From contig NZ_CP072141.1 in NCBI RefSeq assembly GCF_019355555.1, positions 2,040,001-2,104,000 of the forward strand: a stretch of DNA of 64,000 nt. Direction: 5' to 3'. This stretch comes from Rhizobium sp. L51/94 (GTDB taxonomy: Bacteria; Pseudomonadota; Alphaproteobacteria; Rhizobiales; Rhizobiaceae). The position numbers and the translations under genes were made by a program. Below the pieces are notes generated by a model, which was given only the letters and a program-made list of their open reading frames with translations, had not been told where the DNA came from and searched no databases. Shown piece by piece: positions 36,748 through 45,831 of this stretch. How positions within the stretch are numbered: position 1 is the first letter of the stretch; each line of letters opens with the position of its first letter.

Positions 36748-37200
36748 ATGCCCGACAAAGCGACGAGCCGTGAATTCTTCGATGAGCTTTCGGCTTTCAA
36801 CAGAAAGTTGCGGGCGGGCTTCGATGCTCTTGTTCGCAAGCGCGGCATGACGCTTGCCCGTGCCCGCGTGTTTTTTGCGCTGGCCAAGAAGGACGGCATC
36901 AACCAGCGTGAATTGGCCGAGCTTCTGGAGCTCGAAACGCCGACGCTGGTGCGCATTCTCGACGCGATGGAAGGCCAGAAGTTTATCGAGCGTCGCGCCG
37001 TCGAGACCGACCGCCGCGCCAAGCAGATTCATACCACCGAGGCCGGAAAGGTCATCGCAATCGAGATCGACGCGCTGGCAGCGCGGGTCCGCGCCGATAT
37101 CCTCGAGGGCATATCCGACGCAGATCGGGCGACCGCGCTCAAGGTGATCCGCACTATGGCGGCAAATCTGCCGAACATCGGCAAAGACGAGGTAGCTTGA
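36748..37200 (+). CDS. MarR-family transcriptional regulator
   Basis: The 150-residue winged helix-turn-helix regulator shows the recognition region INQRELAELLELETPTLVRI and the wing ERRAVETDRRAKQIHTT with the family's Asp-Arg-Arg motif. Such proteins usually repress a linked efflux operon until a phenolic or drug ligand binds. The MFS gene starts inside its stop codon and the HlyD gene follows, so it almost certainly controls this operon and itself. Confidence 0.93.
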   Translation: MPDKATSREFFDELSAFNRKLRAGFDALVRKRGMTLARARVFFALAKKDGINQRELAELLELETPTLVRILDAMEGQKFIERRAVETDRRAKQIHTTEAGKVIAIEIDALAARVRADILEGISDADRATALKVIRTMAANLPNIGKDEVA

Positions 37201-38858
37201 GCGCCGTTGACGCCACCGACGGAGAGGCTGCAGGGGGCGCTGCCGGCACCCCGGCACCGGCGCCTGCAATGGCTGATCCACCGGCGATGCCGGGATGGAA
37301 GGCACTCGGCTACATGCTGTCCTCGGTGATGTTCTTTCTGACGCAGGGGCTGGGGATGAACCTCGCGCTTGCCAACCTTACCCAGATCCAGGGCACCATT
37401 GCCGCGACGACAACGGAATCCGCCTGGCTGTCGGCTGCCTACATGGCGCCGAATGTCAGCCTGGCGATCTTTCTGGTCAAGATCCGCATGCAGTACGGCG
37501 TGCGCAATTTCGCCGAGATCAGCATCATCGGCTTCGTCGTCGCCTCGCTGCTCAATCTGTTCGTCTCGGATCTCCAATCGGCAGTCATCGTTCGTTTTCT
37601 CAGCGGCATTGCTGCAGCGCCATTGTCGACGCTGGGCTTCCTCTACATGCTCGAGGCCTTCCCACCGGCCAAGAAACTGACCGTCGGGCTCAGCCTGGCG
37701 ATGATGAATACGACGCTGGCAGCACCGATCACGCGGCTGGTGTCGCCCACACTCCTCGATTTCGGTGAGTGGCGGGGTCTCTACACGCTGGAAATGGGCC
37801 TGGCCCTTTTGGTGATGCCGATCATCTATCTCCTGCCGCTGACTGCCCCGCCGCGGGTCAAGATCATCAACTTCGGCGATATCGTCGTCTATCTCCTGGT
37901 CGCCATCGGTTTTGGCTGTCTCGCCGTCGTTCTGTCCGTCGGCCGGCTTTACTGGTGGCTGGAGGTGCCATGGCTCGGCGTTGTCCTCGCAGTCAGCATC
38001 GCGACGCTGACGGTGGCGGTGGTGATCGATCTCGACCGAACGACGCCGCTCATCGATATCCGCTGGCTTCTGACGTGGCCGAACGTGCGCCTGACCATCG
38101 TGCTGCTCGTCTTCCGCATGATCGCTGCCGAGCAGAACTCGATCCTGCTGATCTACTACCAGAATATCGGCCTGCTCTACGATCAGCTGCAGATGCTCTA
38201 CACCATCATCCTGGTGTTTTCGCTCGTCGGCGGGCTGACCTGCGCAGCCCTGATGAATGTCGGCTACACTTGGCAGATCCAGATGATCGCGCTGCCGATG
38301 ATGATCGCAGCCGCCTTCATGGACAGCCAGGTGACAAGCCTGACGCGCCCCGAGCAGATGTATCTGAGCCAGGCGCTGATGTCGGCCGGAATCACGCTGT
38401 TCCTGCCGCCGGCACTGTCGCCCGGTTTCCGCGCCGCGCTTTCCAAGGGACCGTTTTACCTGGTGACCTTCTTTGTGATTTTCCTGTTTACTCAGAGCAT
38501 TGGCTCGTTGATGGGGACGGCCTTCTATGGCACCCTCATCACCATCCGCGAAAAATTCCACTCCAGCGTCCTGGTCGAGCACGTCCTGCTCACCGATCCG
38601 ATCGTCGCCCAGCGGGCAGCGCAGCTTTCGGCCTCCTATGGCAACGTGATTACCGATTCGCGCCTGTTGAACGGCGAGGGGCTGACGCTGCTTGGCGCAC
38701 AGGTCACGCGCGAGGCCTACAGCCTTGCCTTCGGCGATGCCTTCTTCGTGGCCGGGGTGATCGCAGCCTTGGCATTTGTCGTATTGATTGCAAATCGGCT
38801 GATGGCCGTCATCCGCACCAAACCGGCCGATGCGCCGGCCACCGCATCCGCGACCTGA
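37197..38858 (+). CDS. MFS drug exporter, DHA2/EmrB-like
   Basis: The 553-residue protein has about 14 membrane segments in the DHA2 style. The first transmembrane helix starts at about 33 (ALGYMLSSVMFFLTQGLGMN). A motif similar to the EmrB substrate region is TTTESAWLSAAYMAPN. The N-terminal 30 residues are Ala/Pro-rich and cytoplasmic. The start TTG 37197 overlaps the marR stop (TTGA), so it is translationally coupled. With the following HlyD-type adaptor it would form an EmrAB-like export system for hydrophobic toxins. No outer-membrane TolC gene is linked. Confidence 0.9.
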   Translation: MSAVDATDGEAAGGAAGTPAPAPAMADPPAMPGWKALGYMLSSVMFFLTQGLGMNLALANLTQIQGTIAATTTESAWLSAAYMAPNVSLAIFLVKIRMQYGVRNFAEISIIGFVVASLLNLFVSDLQSAVIVRFLSGIAAAPLSTLGFLYMLEAFPPAKKLTVGLSLAMMNTTLAAPITRLVSPTLLDFGEWRGLYTLEMGLALLVMPIIYLLPLTAPPRVKIINFGDIVVYLLVAIGFGCLAVVLSVGRLYWWLEVPWLGVVLAVSIATLTVAVVIDLDRTTPLIDIRWLLTWPNVRLTIVLLVFRMIAAEQNSILLIYYQNIGLLYDQLQMLYTIILVFSLVGGLTCAALMNVGYTWQIQMIALPMMIAAAFMDSQVTSLTRPEQMYLSQALMSAGITLFLPPALSPGFRAALSKGPFYLVTFFVIFLFTQSIGSLMGTAFYGTLITIREKFHSSVLVEHVLLTDPIVAQRAAQLSASYGNVITDSRLLNGEGLTLLGAQVTREAYSLAFGDAFFVAGVIAALAFVVLIANRLMAVIRTKPADAPATASAT

Positions 38859-38871
38859 GGAACGCTGCACC

Positions 38872-39924
38872 ATGTCCAGGCTTGTCCGATCTCCCATCGA
38901 AGTGGTTGCCGTCCTCGCCGGCATCGGCGGTATAATGCTGGTGCTCTATGCCTGGCATCTGCCACCCTTCAGGACATCTGTGGAGACGACAGACGACGCT
39001 TACGTCAAGGGCTACGTCACGGTCATCAGCCCGCAAGTCAGCGGCTACGTCACGGACGTTCGCGTCAAGGACTACGAGAGCGTCAAGCAGGGCGAGGTAC
39101 TGGCCAAGATCGACGACCGCATATACCAGCAGAAACTCGCCCAGGCGCGTGCCAACCGCGACGGCCAGAAGGCGGGTCTTGCCAATTCCCGCCAGCAGGA
39201 GCTGGTGGCCCGCGCCGAGATTGCCTCGAGCCAGGCGGCTGTCGATAGCGTGCAGGCCGGGCTGACGCGGGCTCAACTGGCCTGGGAACGCATTGAGACG
39301 CTCGTCCAGAAAGGCGTATCGACCACCAGCGATGCCGAGACTGCGCAAGCGACGCTCGAGCAGGCAAAGGCTGCCGTCAACCAGGCGCTGGCAGCCGTCG
39401 AGGTCTCGCGGCAGAACCTGACGACGATCATCGTCAACCGCGCCTCGCTCGAAGCAGGCGTTGCCGGCGCCGAGGCGGCGATGCAGCAGGCGTCCATCGA
39501 CCTGCAGAATGCCACCATCATTGCCCCGAGGTCGGGCAGGCTCGGTGAAATTGGCGTCCGGTTGGGCCAATATGTCACGGCCGGCACGCAATTGCTGGCG
39601 CTCGTGCCCGAAGACACCTGGGTCATCGCCAATTTCAAGGAAACGCAGCTCGACGGCATGCAGGTCGGCCAGCCCGTAGCGATCTCCGTCGACGCCTTCG
39701 GTCACCGCCGGCTGAATGGCCACATCCAGAGTTTCTCGCCGGCTGCCGGTTCCGAGTTCGCAGTGATCAAGCCCGACAACGCCACCGGCAATTTCACCAA
39801 GGTAGCCCAGCGCGTCGGCGTCCGCGTGACGATAGACCCCGGCCAGCCGGAAGCCGCCAATCTAGCCCCCGGCCTCTCCGTCGTCGTCTCCATAGACAAG
39901 GCTTCGAAGCCGGAGGCGAAGTAG
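38872..39924 (+). CDS. HlyD/EmrA-type membrane fusion protein
   Basis: The periplasmic adaptor has 350 residues with one N-terminal membrane anchor ([18 protein letters not shown]). The first half of the lipoyl-like domain (TTDDAYVKGYVTVISPQVSG) is of the EmrA type, followed by a long coiled-coil hairpin (about 90-205) rich in Gln and Ala. The second half-lipoyl follows (IIAPRSGRLGEIGVRLGQYV), then a beta barrel. The start at 38872 has GAGG about 12 bases upstream and lies 13 bases after the MFS stop. It should link the MFS exporter to an outer-membrane channel. Confidence 0.93.
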   Translation: MSRLVRSPIEVVAVLAGIGGIMLVLYAWHLPPFRTSVETTDDAYVKGYVTVISPQVSGYVTDVRVKDYESVKQGEVLAKIDDRIYQQKLAQARANRDGQKAGLANSRQQELVARAEIASSQAAVDSVQAGLTRAQLAWERIETLVQKGVSTTSDAETAQATLEQAKAAVNQALAAVEVSRQNLTTIIVNRASLEAGVAGAEAAMQQASIDLQNATIIAPRSGRLGEIGVRLGQYVTAGTQLLALVPEDTWVIANFKETQLDGMQVGQPVAISVDAFGHRRLNGHIQSFSPAAGSEFAVIKPDNATGNFTKVAQRVGVRVTIDPGQPEAANLAPGLSVVVSIDKASKPEAK

Positions 39925-39947
39925 GCCTGAGGCCACAAAACGCAAAA

Positions 39948-39975
39948 AGCCCGGATCGCGAGATCCGGGCTCAAA
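39948..39975 (-). terminator. Terminator of the rpsF-rplI operon
   Basis: A 10-base stem (AGCCCGGATC with GATCCGGGCT) with a GCGA loop is followed on the minus strand by TTTTTGCGTTTTG. It sits 25-50 bases past the rplI stop. The converging HlyD gene ends just on the other side, so it may serve both directions, although only the minus side has a T run. Confidence 0.85.
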
Positions 39976-40000
39976 CGCCGCCGTGAAGCGAAAGTTGTGA

Positions 40001-40576
40001 CTATTCGTCGTCGCGGTTGCCGTCGGCATCCGGATCGAAGAAGTCTTCCGGACGCAGGGCGTCTTCGTCGATGCCGTAGATGGCGTCGGCCGAAGTCAGG
40101 GTTTCACCCTGCTTCTGGCGTTCGGCTTCTTCGGCGGAACGGGCAACATTCAGCTCGATTGCGATTTCGACTTCGCCGTGCAGGGCCAGCGTAACGCTGT
40201 GCAGGCCGATGGTCTTGATCGGGGTGTTCAGCTCAACCTGGCTGCGGCCGATGTTGAAGCCTTCTGCAGCGAGGATGTCGACGACGTCGCGAGCAGCGAC
40301 CGAGCCGTACAGCTGGCCGGTTTCGCCAGCCGAGCGGACGACGTTGAAGGACTTGCCTTCGAGAACGTCGGCAACCTTCTGGGCTTCGCTCTTGCGCTCC
40401 AGGTTACGGGCTTCGAGCGTAGCGCGTTCAGCTTCGAAACGGGTCTTGTTGGCGGCGTTGGCGCGAAGAGCCTTGCCGAGTGGCAGCAGGTAATTACGGG
40501 CAAAGCCGTCGCGGACTTTTACGGTCTCGCCCATCTGGCCGAGCTTGGGAACGCGTTCGAGAAGAATGACTTGCAT
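40001..40576 (-). CDS. rplI: 50S ribosomal protein L9
   Basis: L9 binds 23S rRNA and restrains frameshifting. The 191-residue protein begins [20 protein letters not shown] with the L9 signature [14 protein letters not shown] long connecting helix and the C-terminal domain follow. An acidic C-terminal extension of about 40 residues (beginning [20 protein letters not shown]) goes beyond the E. coli length of 149, as is usual in Rhizobiales. It lies 18 bases after the DUF2232 gene. Confidence 0.97.
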   Translation of the reverse strand: MQVILLERVPKLGQMGETVKVRDGFARNYLLPLGKALRANAANKTRFEAERATLEARNLERKSEAQKVADVLEGKSFNVVRSAGETGQLYGSVAARDVVDILAAEGFNIGRSQVELNTPIKTIGLHSVTLALHGEVEIAIELNVARSAEEAERQKQGETLTSADAIYGIDEDALRPEDFFDPDADGNRDDE

Positions 40577-40594
40577 CGTGGTATCCTTTCAATG

Positions 40595-41575
40595 TCAGGT
40601 TTTTGGATCGGGTTTGTTCGAGGCATTCGCATCCTTGTTCGGGGTCAGTGCGATCGCCTTGCGGGTATCGGACAGGCCGAGAACGAGGATGAAGAAGATT
40701 GGCAGCACCATGGTAGCGGCCAGGTAGCAGAGGACCAGGACCGGCAGTTGCCAGTCCTTGCCGCGTGTCTTGAAGTGGAGCGTCGAGAAACCGGCGAGCA
40801 CGAAGCCGGCGCCGAAGGCTCCGAACACGGTTGCGCCGACCATGGCAGGAATTCCGCCGGCAAAGCAGGCAACAAGGCCGGCTAGAAAGATGAAGATCGC
40901 ATTGCGGTTCATCCTGAGCGCCGAAGGCACATCCTCCCGCGGCCGGAAATTGCGGCCTGAGGCGGTGACGATCCGGGTTGCAATGTAGTAGGCGGCAAAC
41001 AGCATGATGACCCAGATTGCCGCCTGCAGGGCCGGCAGCATCAGGACGATCAGCGATTTTGTCTGGGCGGTGGCATCCGGGTCCGGCTGGAAAGACGGCT
41101 CCTGTGCCGAAAGCGCCGTCATCAGCGCATCGACCATCTTGTCGGTGAGCTCAGGTCCGTAGCCGATCATCACGCCGACGGCGATGACGCCGATCGTTAC
41201 CAGTCCGCAGAGCTGCACCAGCATGTCGGAGAGGGGATACCAGGCCATCAGGTGGTCCGGTCCGCCGATTTCGTCGGCCGGGCGGGCAAGGTTCGCCAGA
41301 TGGCTGATCCAGCCGGCCGGAACCAGCGTCACCAGCGCCATGACGAAGGCAAACGATGGCGATATGGCGACCGCGCCGAGCACGAAGGCGGTAAGGATCG
41401 AGACGATGGCGGCAATATTGCCCCAGCCGAGGCCGGCAATCAGAATTGGGAGGGCAGACGCAGCGTATAGGACAGCACTGAATGACGGCTGCGCATTCGC
41501 GGCCAGCACAAGCAGGGTCGCGGTAATGCCGGCGAGCACGCCGATCAAAAGCAGTCTGGGATTCAAGGTCTTCAA
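40595..41575 (-). CDS. DUF2232 membrane protein
   Basis: The 326-residue protein has about eight to nine membrane segments and belongs to the DUF2232 (YybS-like) family, which is commonly found between rpsR and rplI in alphaproteobacteria. Function is unknown. Energy-coupling-factor S components have been compared with this family, but nothing in the sequence proves transport. The start is not ATG. TTG 41575 (AGGA about nine bases ahead) is chosen; TTG 41623 is the upper limit. Confidence 0.82.
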   Translation of the reverse strand: MKTLNPRLLLIGVLAGITATLLVLAANAQPSFSAVLYAASALPILIAGLGWGNIAAIVSILTAFVLGAVAISPSFAFVMALVTLVPAGWISHLANLARPADEIGGPDHLMAWYPLSDMLVQLCGLVTIGVIAVGVMIGYGPELTDKMVDALMTALSAQEPSFQPDPDATAQTKSLIVLMLPALQAAIWVIMLFAAYYIATRIVTASGRNFRPREDVPSALRMNRNAIFIFLAGLVACFAGGIPAMVGATVFGAFGAGFVLAGFSTLHFKTRGKDWQLPVLVLCYLAATMVLPIFFILVLGLSDTRKAIALTPNKDANASNKPDPKT

Positions 41576-41690
41576 GTCGCTGTCCTGCTTGTTTAAGCAG
41601 TTAGAGGTTCGCCCTGATGACAAGTCTCAGAAGCGCAGCCCCAACATGGGTTTCAAACGGTTTCGATCCACGCCCACCGTGGAAGGAAGA

Positions 41691-41714
41691 AGGGAAGGCA
41701 TCGCTGCCTTCCCT
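41691..41714 (-). terminator. Hairpin after rpsR
   Basis: A perfect 10-base stem (AGGGAAGGCA with TGCCTTCCCT) and a TCGC loop lie 24 bases past the rpsR stop. On the minus strand it is followed by TCTTCCTTCC, pyrimidine-rich rather than a pure T run. It may lower expression of the downstream DUF2232 and rplI genes relative to rpsF and rpsR. Confidence 0.6.
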
Positions 41715-41737
41715 CTGATCGGAGATGTCGGACGCGA

Positions 41738-41989
41738 TTAAGCGACGACGTAAGGCAGCAGGCCGAGGAAACGGGCGCGCTTGATGGCCTGGGCCAGTTC
41801 GCGCTGCTTCTTCTGGGAAACGGCCGTGATACGCGAAGGAACGATCTTGCCGCGCTCGGAAATGTAGCGCTGCAGAAGGCGAACGTCCTTGTAGTCGATC
41901 CGCGGTGCGTTGGCGCCGGAGAACGGGCAGGTCTTGCGACGACGATGAAACGGACGACGGACCTGCGAAGAGGAGGAAGCTTCAGACAT
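41738..41989 (-). CDS. rpsR: 30S ribosomal protein S18
   Basis: S18 pairs with S6 on the platform of the small subunit. The 83-residue protein has a basic N-terminus ([15 protein letters not shown]) and the conserved core [20 protein letters not shown], ending with [12 protein letters not shown]. The Cys in TCPFSG is typical of many S18 proteins. It is 12 bases downstream of rpsF. Confidence 0.98.
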   Translation of the reverse strand: MSEASSSSQVRRPFHRRRKTCPFSGANAPRIDYKDVRLLQRYISERGKIVPSRITAVSQKKQRELAQAIKRARFLGLLPYVVA

Positions 41990-42001
41990 ATTCAGATCTC
42001 C

Positions 42002-42451
42002 TTAAACGCGGTCTTCGCGCGGACGGCGCGGACGGTCTTCGCGATCACCACGATCCGGGCGAGGACCACGGTCGCCGAAACCACCACGATCCGGACGGTC
42101 GCCATCACGACGCGGACGGTCGTCACGGTCGCGCTTCTGCATCATGGCAGATGGGCCTTCCTCGTGCTTTTCGACGGCAATCGTCATGTAGCGCAGGACG
42201 TCTTCCGAGATGCGCATCTGGCGTTCCATTTCCTGCACGGCGGCAGGAGGAGCGTCGATGTCCATCAGGGCGTAGTGAGCCTTGCGGTTCTTGTTGATGC
42301 GATAAGTCAGGGACTTGAGGCCCCAGTTCTCGATACGCCCGACTTTGCCACCGTTAGCTTCGATGACACCCTTGTACTGTTCTACGAGGGCATCAACCTG
42401 CTGCGCGGAAACGTCCTGTCGGGCAAGGAATACATGTTCGTAAAGAGCCAT
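42002..42451 (-). CDS. rpsF: 30S ribosomal protein S6
   Basis: The 149-residue S6 starts [20 protein letters not shown] and keeps [17 protein letters not shown]. The long charged tail, rich in Arg, Asp and Gly ([14 protein letters not shown] and similar), follows residue 110 and is typical of rhizobial S6, where it is poorly ordered. It leads the rpsF-rpsR-DUF2232-rplI operon; the promoter should lie at 42452-42600. Confidence 0.98.
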   Translation of the reverse strand: MALYEHVFLARQDVSAQQVDALVEQYKGVIEANGGKVGRIENWGLKSLTYRINKNRKAHYALMDIDAPPAAVQEMERQMRISEDVLRYMTIAVEKHEEGPSAMMQKRDRDDRPRRDGDRPDRGGFGDRGPRPDRGDREDRPRRPREDRV

Positions 42452-42734
42452 GATGAGCTTTGCCTTTCTTGCGTTTGTGAAACCCGGTATCGGCGGCTAA
42501 GCCTCAACGACTGCTCCTGTAAGGGGTGACCCCAGCAAGAAAGCGTTAATCCGAGACGGTCGAGAGCGGAGACACGGGAGGCTGGAACGCTTCCGTTCCG
42601 AACGATTTCCAAGGAAACCGGCCCTCCGTTCAGCCACCAGCCAGATGACCGGGTTTGCGAACACGGCGGCTTATACGGGATTCTCGGCGAAAGGCAAGGG
42701 AGGGCGGCAAAGGAATATGGTGAAGTGGCTGCGT
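42452..42734. promoter_or_regulatory. Upstream region of rpsF
   Basis: This is the non-coding part between rpsF and the mosaic repeat. It should hold the rpsF promoter and leader. A GGGGTGACCCC palindrome (about 42525) lies 75 bases ahead of rpsF. I could not recognise the S6:S18 leader motif with certainty, nor a clear -35/-10 pair. No gene is apparent. Confidence 0.4.
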
Positions 42735-42866
42735 CTCCTTCTCCCCGCCGGGGAGAAGGTGGCCCCGAAGGGGTCGGATGAGGGGGGCTCCTCACGCGGT
42801 ACACGGTATGCCGCGCGTCCCCCTCATCTGCCCTGGCGGGCATCTTCTCCCCGGCGGGGAGAAGAG
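42735..42866. repeat. Intergenic mosaic repeat (RIME-like)
   Basis: This compound palindromic element has two hairpins of the form CTTCTCCCC-x2-GGGGAGAAG, at about 42738-42758 and 42844-42865. They are linked by GGTCGGATGAGGGGG and its inverted partner CCCCCTCATCTG. Sequences of this kind are frequent between genes in Rhizobium, Sinorhizobium and relatives (I think of the RIME family). It ends 6 bases from the aldo/keto reductase stop and may serve as that gene's terminator. Confidence 0.8.
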
Positions 42867-42872
42867 AAATCC

Positions 42873-43916
42873 TCAGATCGGCATCGGGTATTGGCGATGA
42901 ACCTTGGCTATCTCGGCCAACACCTCGGGCGACAGCGTCAGGTCTGCGGCGCTGATATTAATCTTCAGTTGCTCCATCGTGGTCGCCCCGATGATCGCTG
43001 CTGCCATGAACGGGCGGGTAAGGCAGAATGCGATGGCCATCGCCGACGGGTCGAGGCCGTGCTTGCGGGCGATTTCGAGATAGGCCTTGACGGCCGGCTC
43101 CTGCAGCGGCTGCAGGCGGCCGCCGAGATCGCCGTTGATGGCCGCGCGGGAGCCCTCTGGCTTGGCCCCGCCGACATATTTGCCGGTGAGGAGCCCGGCG
43201 GCCAGCGGCGAGTAGGCCAGCAGCCCGACATCCTCGTGATGCGACAGTTCGGCAAGGTCGAGATCGAAATGGCGGTAGAGGAGGCTGTACTCGTTCTGGA
43301 TGCTGGCGACGCGCGGCAGGCCCTTCTGTTCGGCCAGCGTCAGATATTTCTGCGTACCCCAGCTCGTCTCGTTGGAAAGACCGATTGCGCGGATCTTGCC
43401 TTCCTTGACGCATTCGCCGAGCGTCTGGAGGATGTCCTCGATGTTGGCGATGACAGCGGCGCGGTCCTGGGTGAAGGGATTGTAGTTCCAGCTCTGGCGG
43501 AAGTGGAAATGGCCGCGGTTCGGCCAGTGGATCTGGTAGAGGTCTATATAGTCGGTTTTCAGGCGCTTCAGGCTGGCCTCGAGCGCAAGGCGGATATTGG
43601 CGGCGTCGGCGCCCTGGCCTCCGCGCAGATAGGAACGTCCGTTGCCGGCAACCTTGGTGGCGAGTACGATATCCGTGCGCTTGCCGGTTTTTTCGAACCA
43701 GGTGCCGATATGCTCTTCGGTGCGGCCCTGCGTCTCGGCCGACAGGGGCGTAACGGGGTACATTTCGGCGGTATCGAAGAAGTTGATGCCCTTCTCGACG
43801 GCGAAATCCATCTGCTCGCGGGCCTCGGCTTCGCTGTTCTGCGTGCCCCAGGTCATGGTGCCAAGGCAGATTTGCGAAATCGAAATGCCTGTGCGGCCTA
43901 AATTCTGATATTTCAT
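42873..43916 (-). CDS. Aldo/keto reductase, Tas-like
   Basis: The 347-residue NADPH-dependent TIM-barrel oxidoreductase begins MKYQNLGRTGISISQICLG. The catalytic tetrad is visible as Asp and Tyr in FFDTAEMYP, Lys in VLATKVAG and His in IDLYQIHWPNRG. It is closest to the E. coli Tas-type AKRs, whose substrate is uncertain. The start at 43916 is the normal N-terminus; ten extra codons to 43946 are not conserved in type. It is divergent from fabD. Confidence 0.92.
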   Translation of the reverse strand: MKYQNLGRTGISISQICLGTMTWGTQNSEAEAREQMDFAVEKGINFFDTAEMYPVTPLSAETQGRTEEHIGTWFEKTGKRTDIVLATKVAGNGRSYLRGGQGADAANIRLALEASLKRLKTDYIDLYQIHWPNRGHFHFRQSWNYNPFTQDRAAVIANIEDILQTLGECVKEGKIRAIGLSNETSWGTQKYLTLAEQKGLPRVASIQNEYSLLYRHFDLDLAELSHHEDVGLLAYSPLAAGLLTGKYVGGAKPEGSRAAINGDLGGRLQPLQEPAVKAYLEIARKHGLDPSAMAIAFCLTRPFMAAAIIGATTMEQLKINISAADLTLSPEVLAEIAKVHRQYPMPI

Positions 43917-44101
43917 GGGAAAACCTTGGATCTGGCGGGAATGCATGTCCGGGAGGACGGCGGGAATTTAGGTCTAATTCTCGCAAGTGCAAGAAAAATT
44001 CGTGGGCCTTAGCATCCGCAAAAGCCCGGTGCCATCAGGCCTGCGCTCTTGACTCCGGGGACAAGAATGCCGATTGGGAAGCCAAACAAGGACGCCAAAC
44101 A

Positions 44102-45046
44102 ATGACTGTTGCTTTCACATTCCCGGGTCAGGGAAGCCAGGCCGTCGGCATGGGCAAGGATCTGGCCGAGCAGTTTCCCGAAGCCCGCGCGGTCTTTGCC
44201 GAGGTCGATGATGCCCTCGGCGAGGCACTTTCCGAGACGATATTCAACGGCCCCGAAGACAAGCTGACGCTGACGGCCAATGCCCAACCGGCGTTGATGG
44301 CCGTATCGGTGGCCGCTTTTCGGGTTCTGCAAGCCCGCGGACTCGATCTCAAGGGTAAGGTCGGCTATGTCGCCGGCCATTCGCTCGGCGAATACTCGGC
44401 GCTCTGTGCTGCCGGCACCTTCACGCTCGCCGACACCGCCCGTCTTCTGCGCATCCGCGGCAACGCCATGCAGGCAGCTGTTCCCGTCGGCACCGGCGCG
44501 ATGGCTGCTATCATCGGGCTCGAGCAGGCGGACGTTGTTGCCGTCTGCGAGGAAGCATCGGCGCTCGGCGCCTGCCAGATCGCCAATGACAATGGTGGCG
44601 GCCAGATCGTGATCTCGGGCGAGAAGGCAGCCATCGAGAAGGCGGCGGCACTGGCGACCGAAAAGGGCGCCAAGCGGGCGATCCTGCTGCCGGTCTCCGC
44701 ACCCTTCCATTCCAGCCTGATGGCACCGGCCGCAGACGCGATGCGCGAAGCGCTCGCCAACGTCAAGATGTCCGATCCTATCGTGCCTGTCATCGCCAAT
44801 GTCCGTGCTGCTCCCGTCACCGATGCCGGCGAGATTGCCGCGCTCTTGGTCGAGCAGGTCACAGGCCAGGTTCGCTGGCGCGAGACGGTTCAGTGGTTTG
44901 CCGCCAACGATGTGACGACGCTCTATGAAGTCGGTGCCGGCAAGGTGCTGACCGGGCTTGCCAAGCGCATCGACAAGTCTGTGACCGGCATCGCCGTCAA
45001 TTCGCCCGCTGATATCGAAGCAGCGCTTGCCGGCCTCGTCGGCTGA
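44102..45046 (+). CDS. fabD: Malonyl-CoA:ACP transacylase
   Basis: FabD loads malonate onto acyl carrier protein for fatty acid synthesis. The 314-residue protein begins TVAFTFPGQGSQAVGMGKD, has the nucleophile Ser94 in AGHSLGEYSA, the Arg that orients the malonate carboxylate in RLLRIRGNAMQ, and His203 in SAPFHSSLMAP. A good ribosome binding site (AAGGACG) lies at about 44088. It begins the fabD-fabG-acpP-fabF cluster. Confidence 0.97.
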   Translation: MTVAFTFPGQGSQAVGMGKDLAEQFPEARAVFAEVDDALGEALSETIFNGPEDKLTLTANAQPALMAVSVAAFRVLQARGLDLKGKVGYVAGHSLGEYSALCAAGTFTLADTARLLRIRGNAMQAAVPVGTGAMAAIIGLEQADVVAVCEEASALGACQIANDNGGGQIVISGEKAAIEKAAALATEKGAKRAILLPVSAPFHSSLMAPAADAMREALANVKMSDPIVPVIANVRAAPVTDAGEIAALLVEQVTGQVRWRETVQWFAANDVTTLYEVGAGKVLTGLAKRIDKSVTGIAVNSPADIEAALAGLVG

Positions 45047-45093
45047 CCGAGTGCGCTACCAAGCACGCAACATCCAGGAATGAGGAAACTCAC

Positions 45094-45831
45094 ATGTTTG
45101 ACCTGACCGGCCGCAAGGCCCTGATTACCGGCGCCACCGGCGGCATCGGCGAGGAAATCGCCCGCACGCTGCACGCCCAGGGCGCCATCGTCGGCCTGCA
45201 CGGGACTCGTGTCGAAAAGCTCGAGGCACTGGCAGCCGAACTCGGCGATCGCGTCAAGATCTTCCCGGCCAACCTTTCCGACCGCGACGAAGTCAAGGCG
45301 CTCGCCGCCAAGGCAGAGGCAGAACTCGAAGGCGTCGATATTCTCGTCAACAATGCCGGCATTACAAAGGACGGCCTGTTCGTGCGCATGAGCGACGAAG
45401 ACTGGGATAATGTCATCGAGATCAACCTGACCTCGACATTTCGACTGACTCGCGAACTCACGCATCCGATGATGCGCCGCCGCTACGGCCGCATCATCAA
45501 CATCACGTCGATCGTCGGTACGACCGGCAATCCGGGCCAGGCGAACTACTGCGCCTCGAAGGCCGGCATGATCGGCATGACAAAATCGCTGGCCCAGGAA
45601 ATCGCCACGCGCAACGTCACCGTCAACTGCGTTTCGCCGGGCTTCATCGCCAGCGCAATGACCGATAAGTTGAACGACAAGCAGAAGGACGGCATCATGG
45701 GCGCCATCCCGATGAAGCGCATGGGCACCGGTGCCGAGATCGCTGCGGCCGTCGCCTATCTCGCATCCAGCGAAGCAGCCTACGTGACGGGGCAGACGCT
45801 GCACGTCAACGGCGGCATGGCCATGATCTGA
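45094..45831 (+). CDS. fabG: 3-oxoacyl-ACP reductase
   Basis: The NADPH-dependent SDR reduces 3-oxoacyl-ACP in each elongation cycle. In 245 residues the cofactor motif TGATGGIGEEIA is followed by the active triad Ser139, Tyr152 and Lys156 (NYCASKAG). The C-terminus ends GQTLHVNGGMAMI, typical of FabG. It lies 47 bases after fabD. Confidence 0.97.
   Translation: MFDLTGRKALITGATGGIGEEIARTLHAQGAIVGLHGTRVEKLEALAAELGDRVKIFPANLSDRDEVKALAAKAEAELEGVDILVNNAGITKDGLFVRMSDEDWDNVIEINLTSTFRLTRELTHPMMRRRYGRIINITSIVGTTGNPGQANYCASKAGMIGMTKSLAQEIATRNVTVNCVSPGFIASAMTDKLNDKQKDGIMGAIPMKRMGTGAEIAAAVAYLASSEAAYVTGQTLHVNGGMAMI

Noticed and set aside
37029-38924. A 631-codon open frame on the minus strand opposite the MFS exporter
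   Set aside because: Same mirror effect. The plus-strand frame encodes a clear 14-helix transporter with linked MarR and HlyD genes.
41576-41623. An upstream start for the DUF2232 protein at TTG 41623
   Set aside because: The added 16 residues are polar and unlike the hydrophobic start of the family. TTG 41575 has a better placed AGGA.
42500-42560. An S6:S18 binding leader or other riboswitch ahead of rpsF
   Set aside because: A short GGGGTGACCCC palindrome is present, but the conserved bulge sequence expected of that leader could not be placed with confidence.
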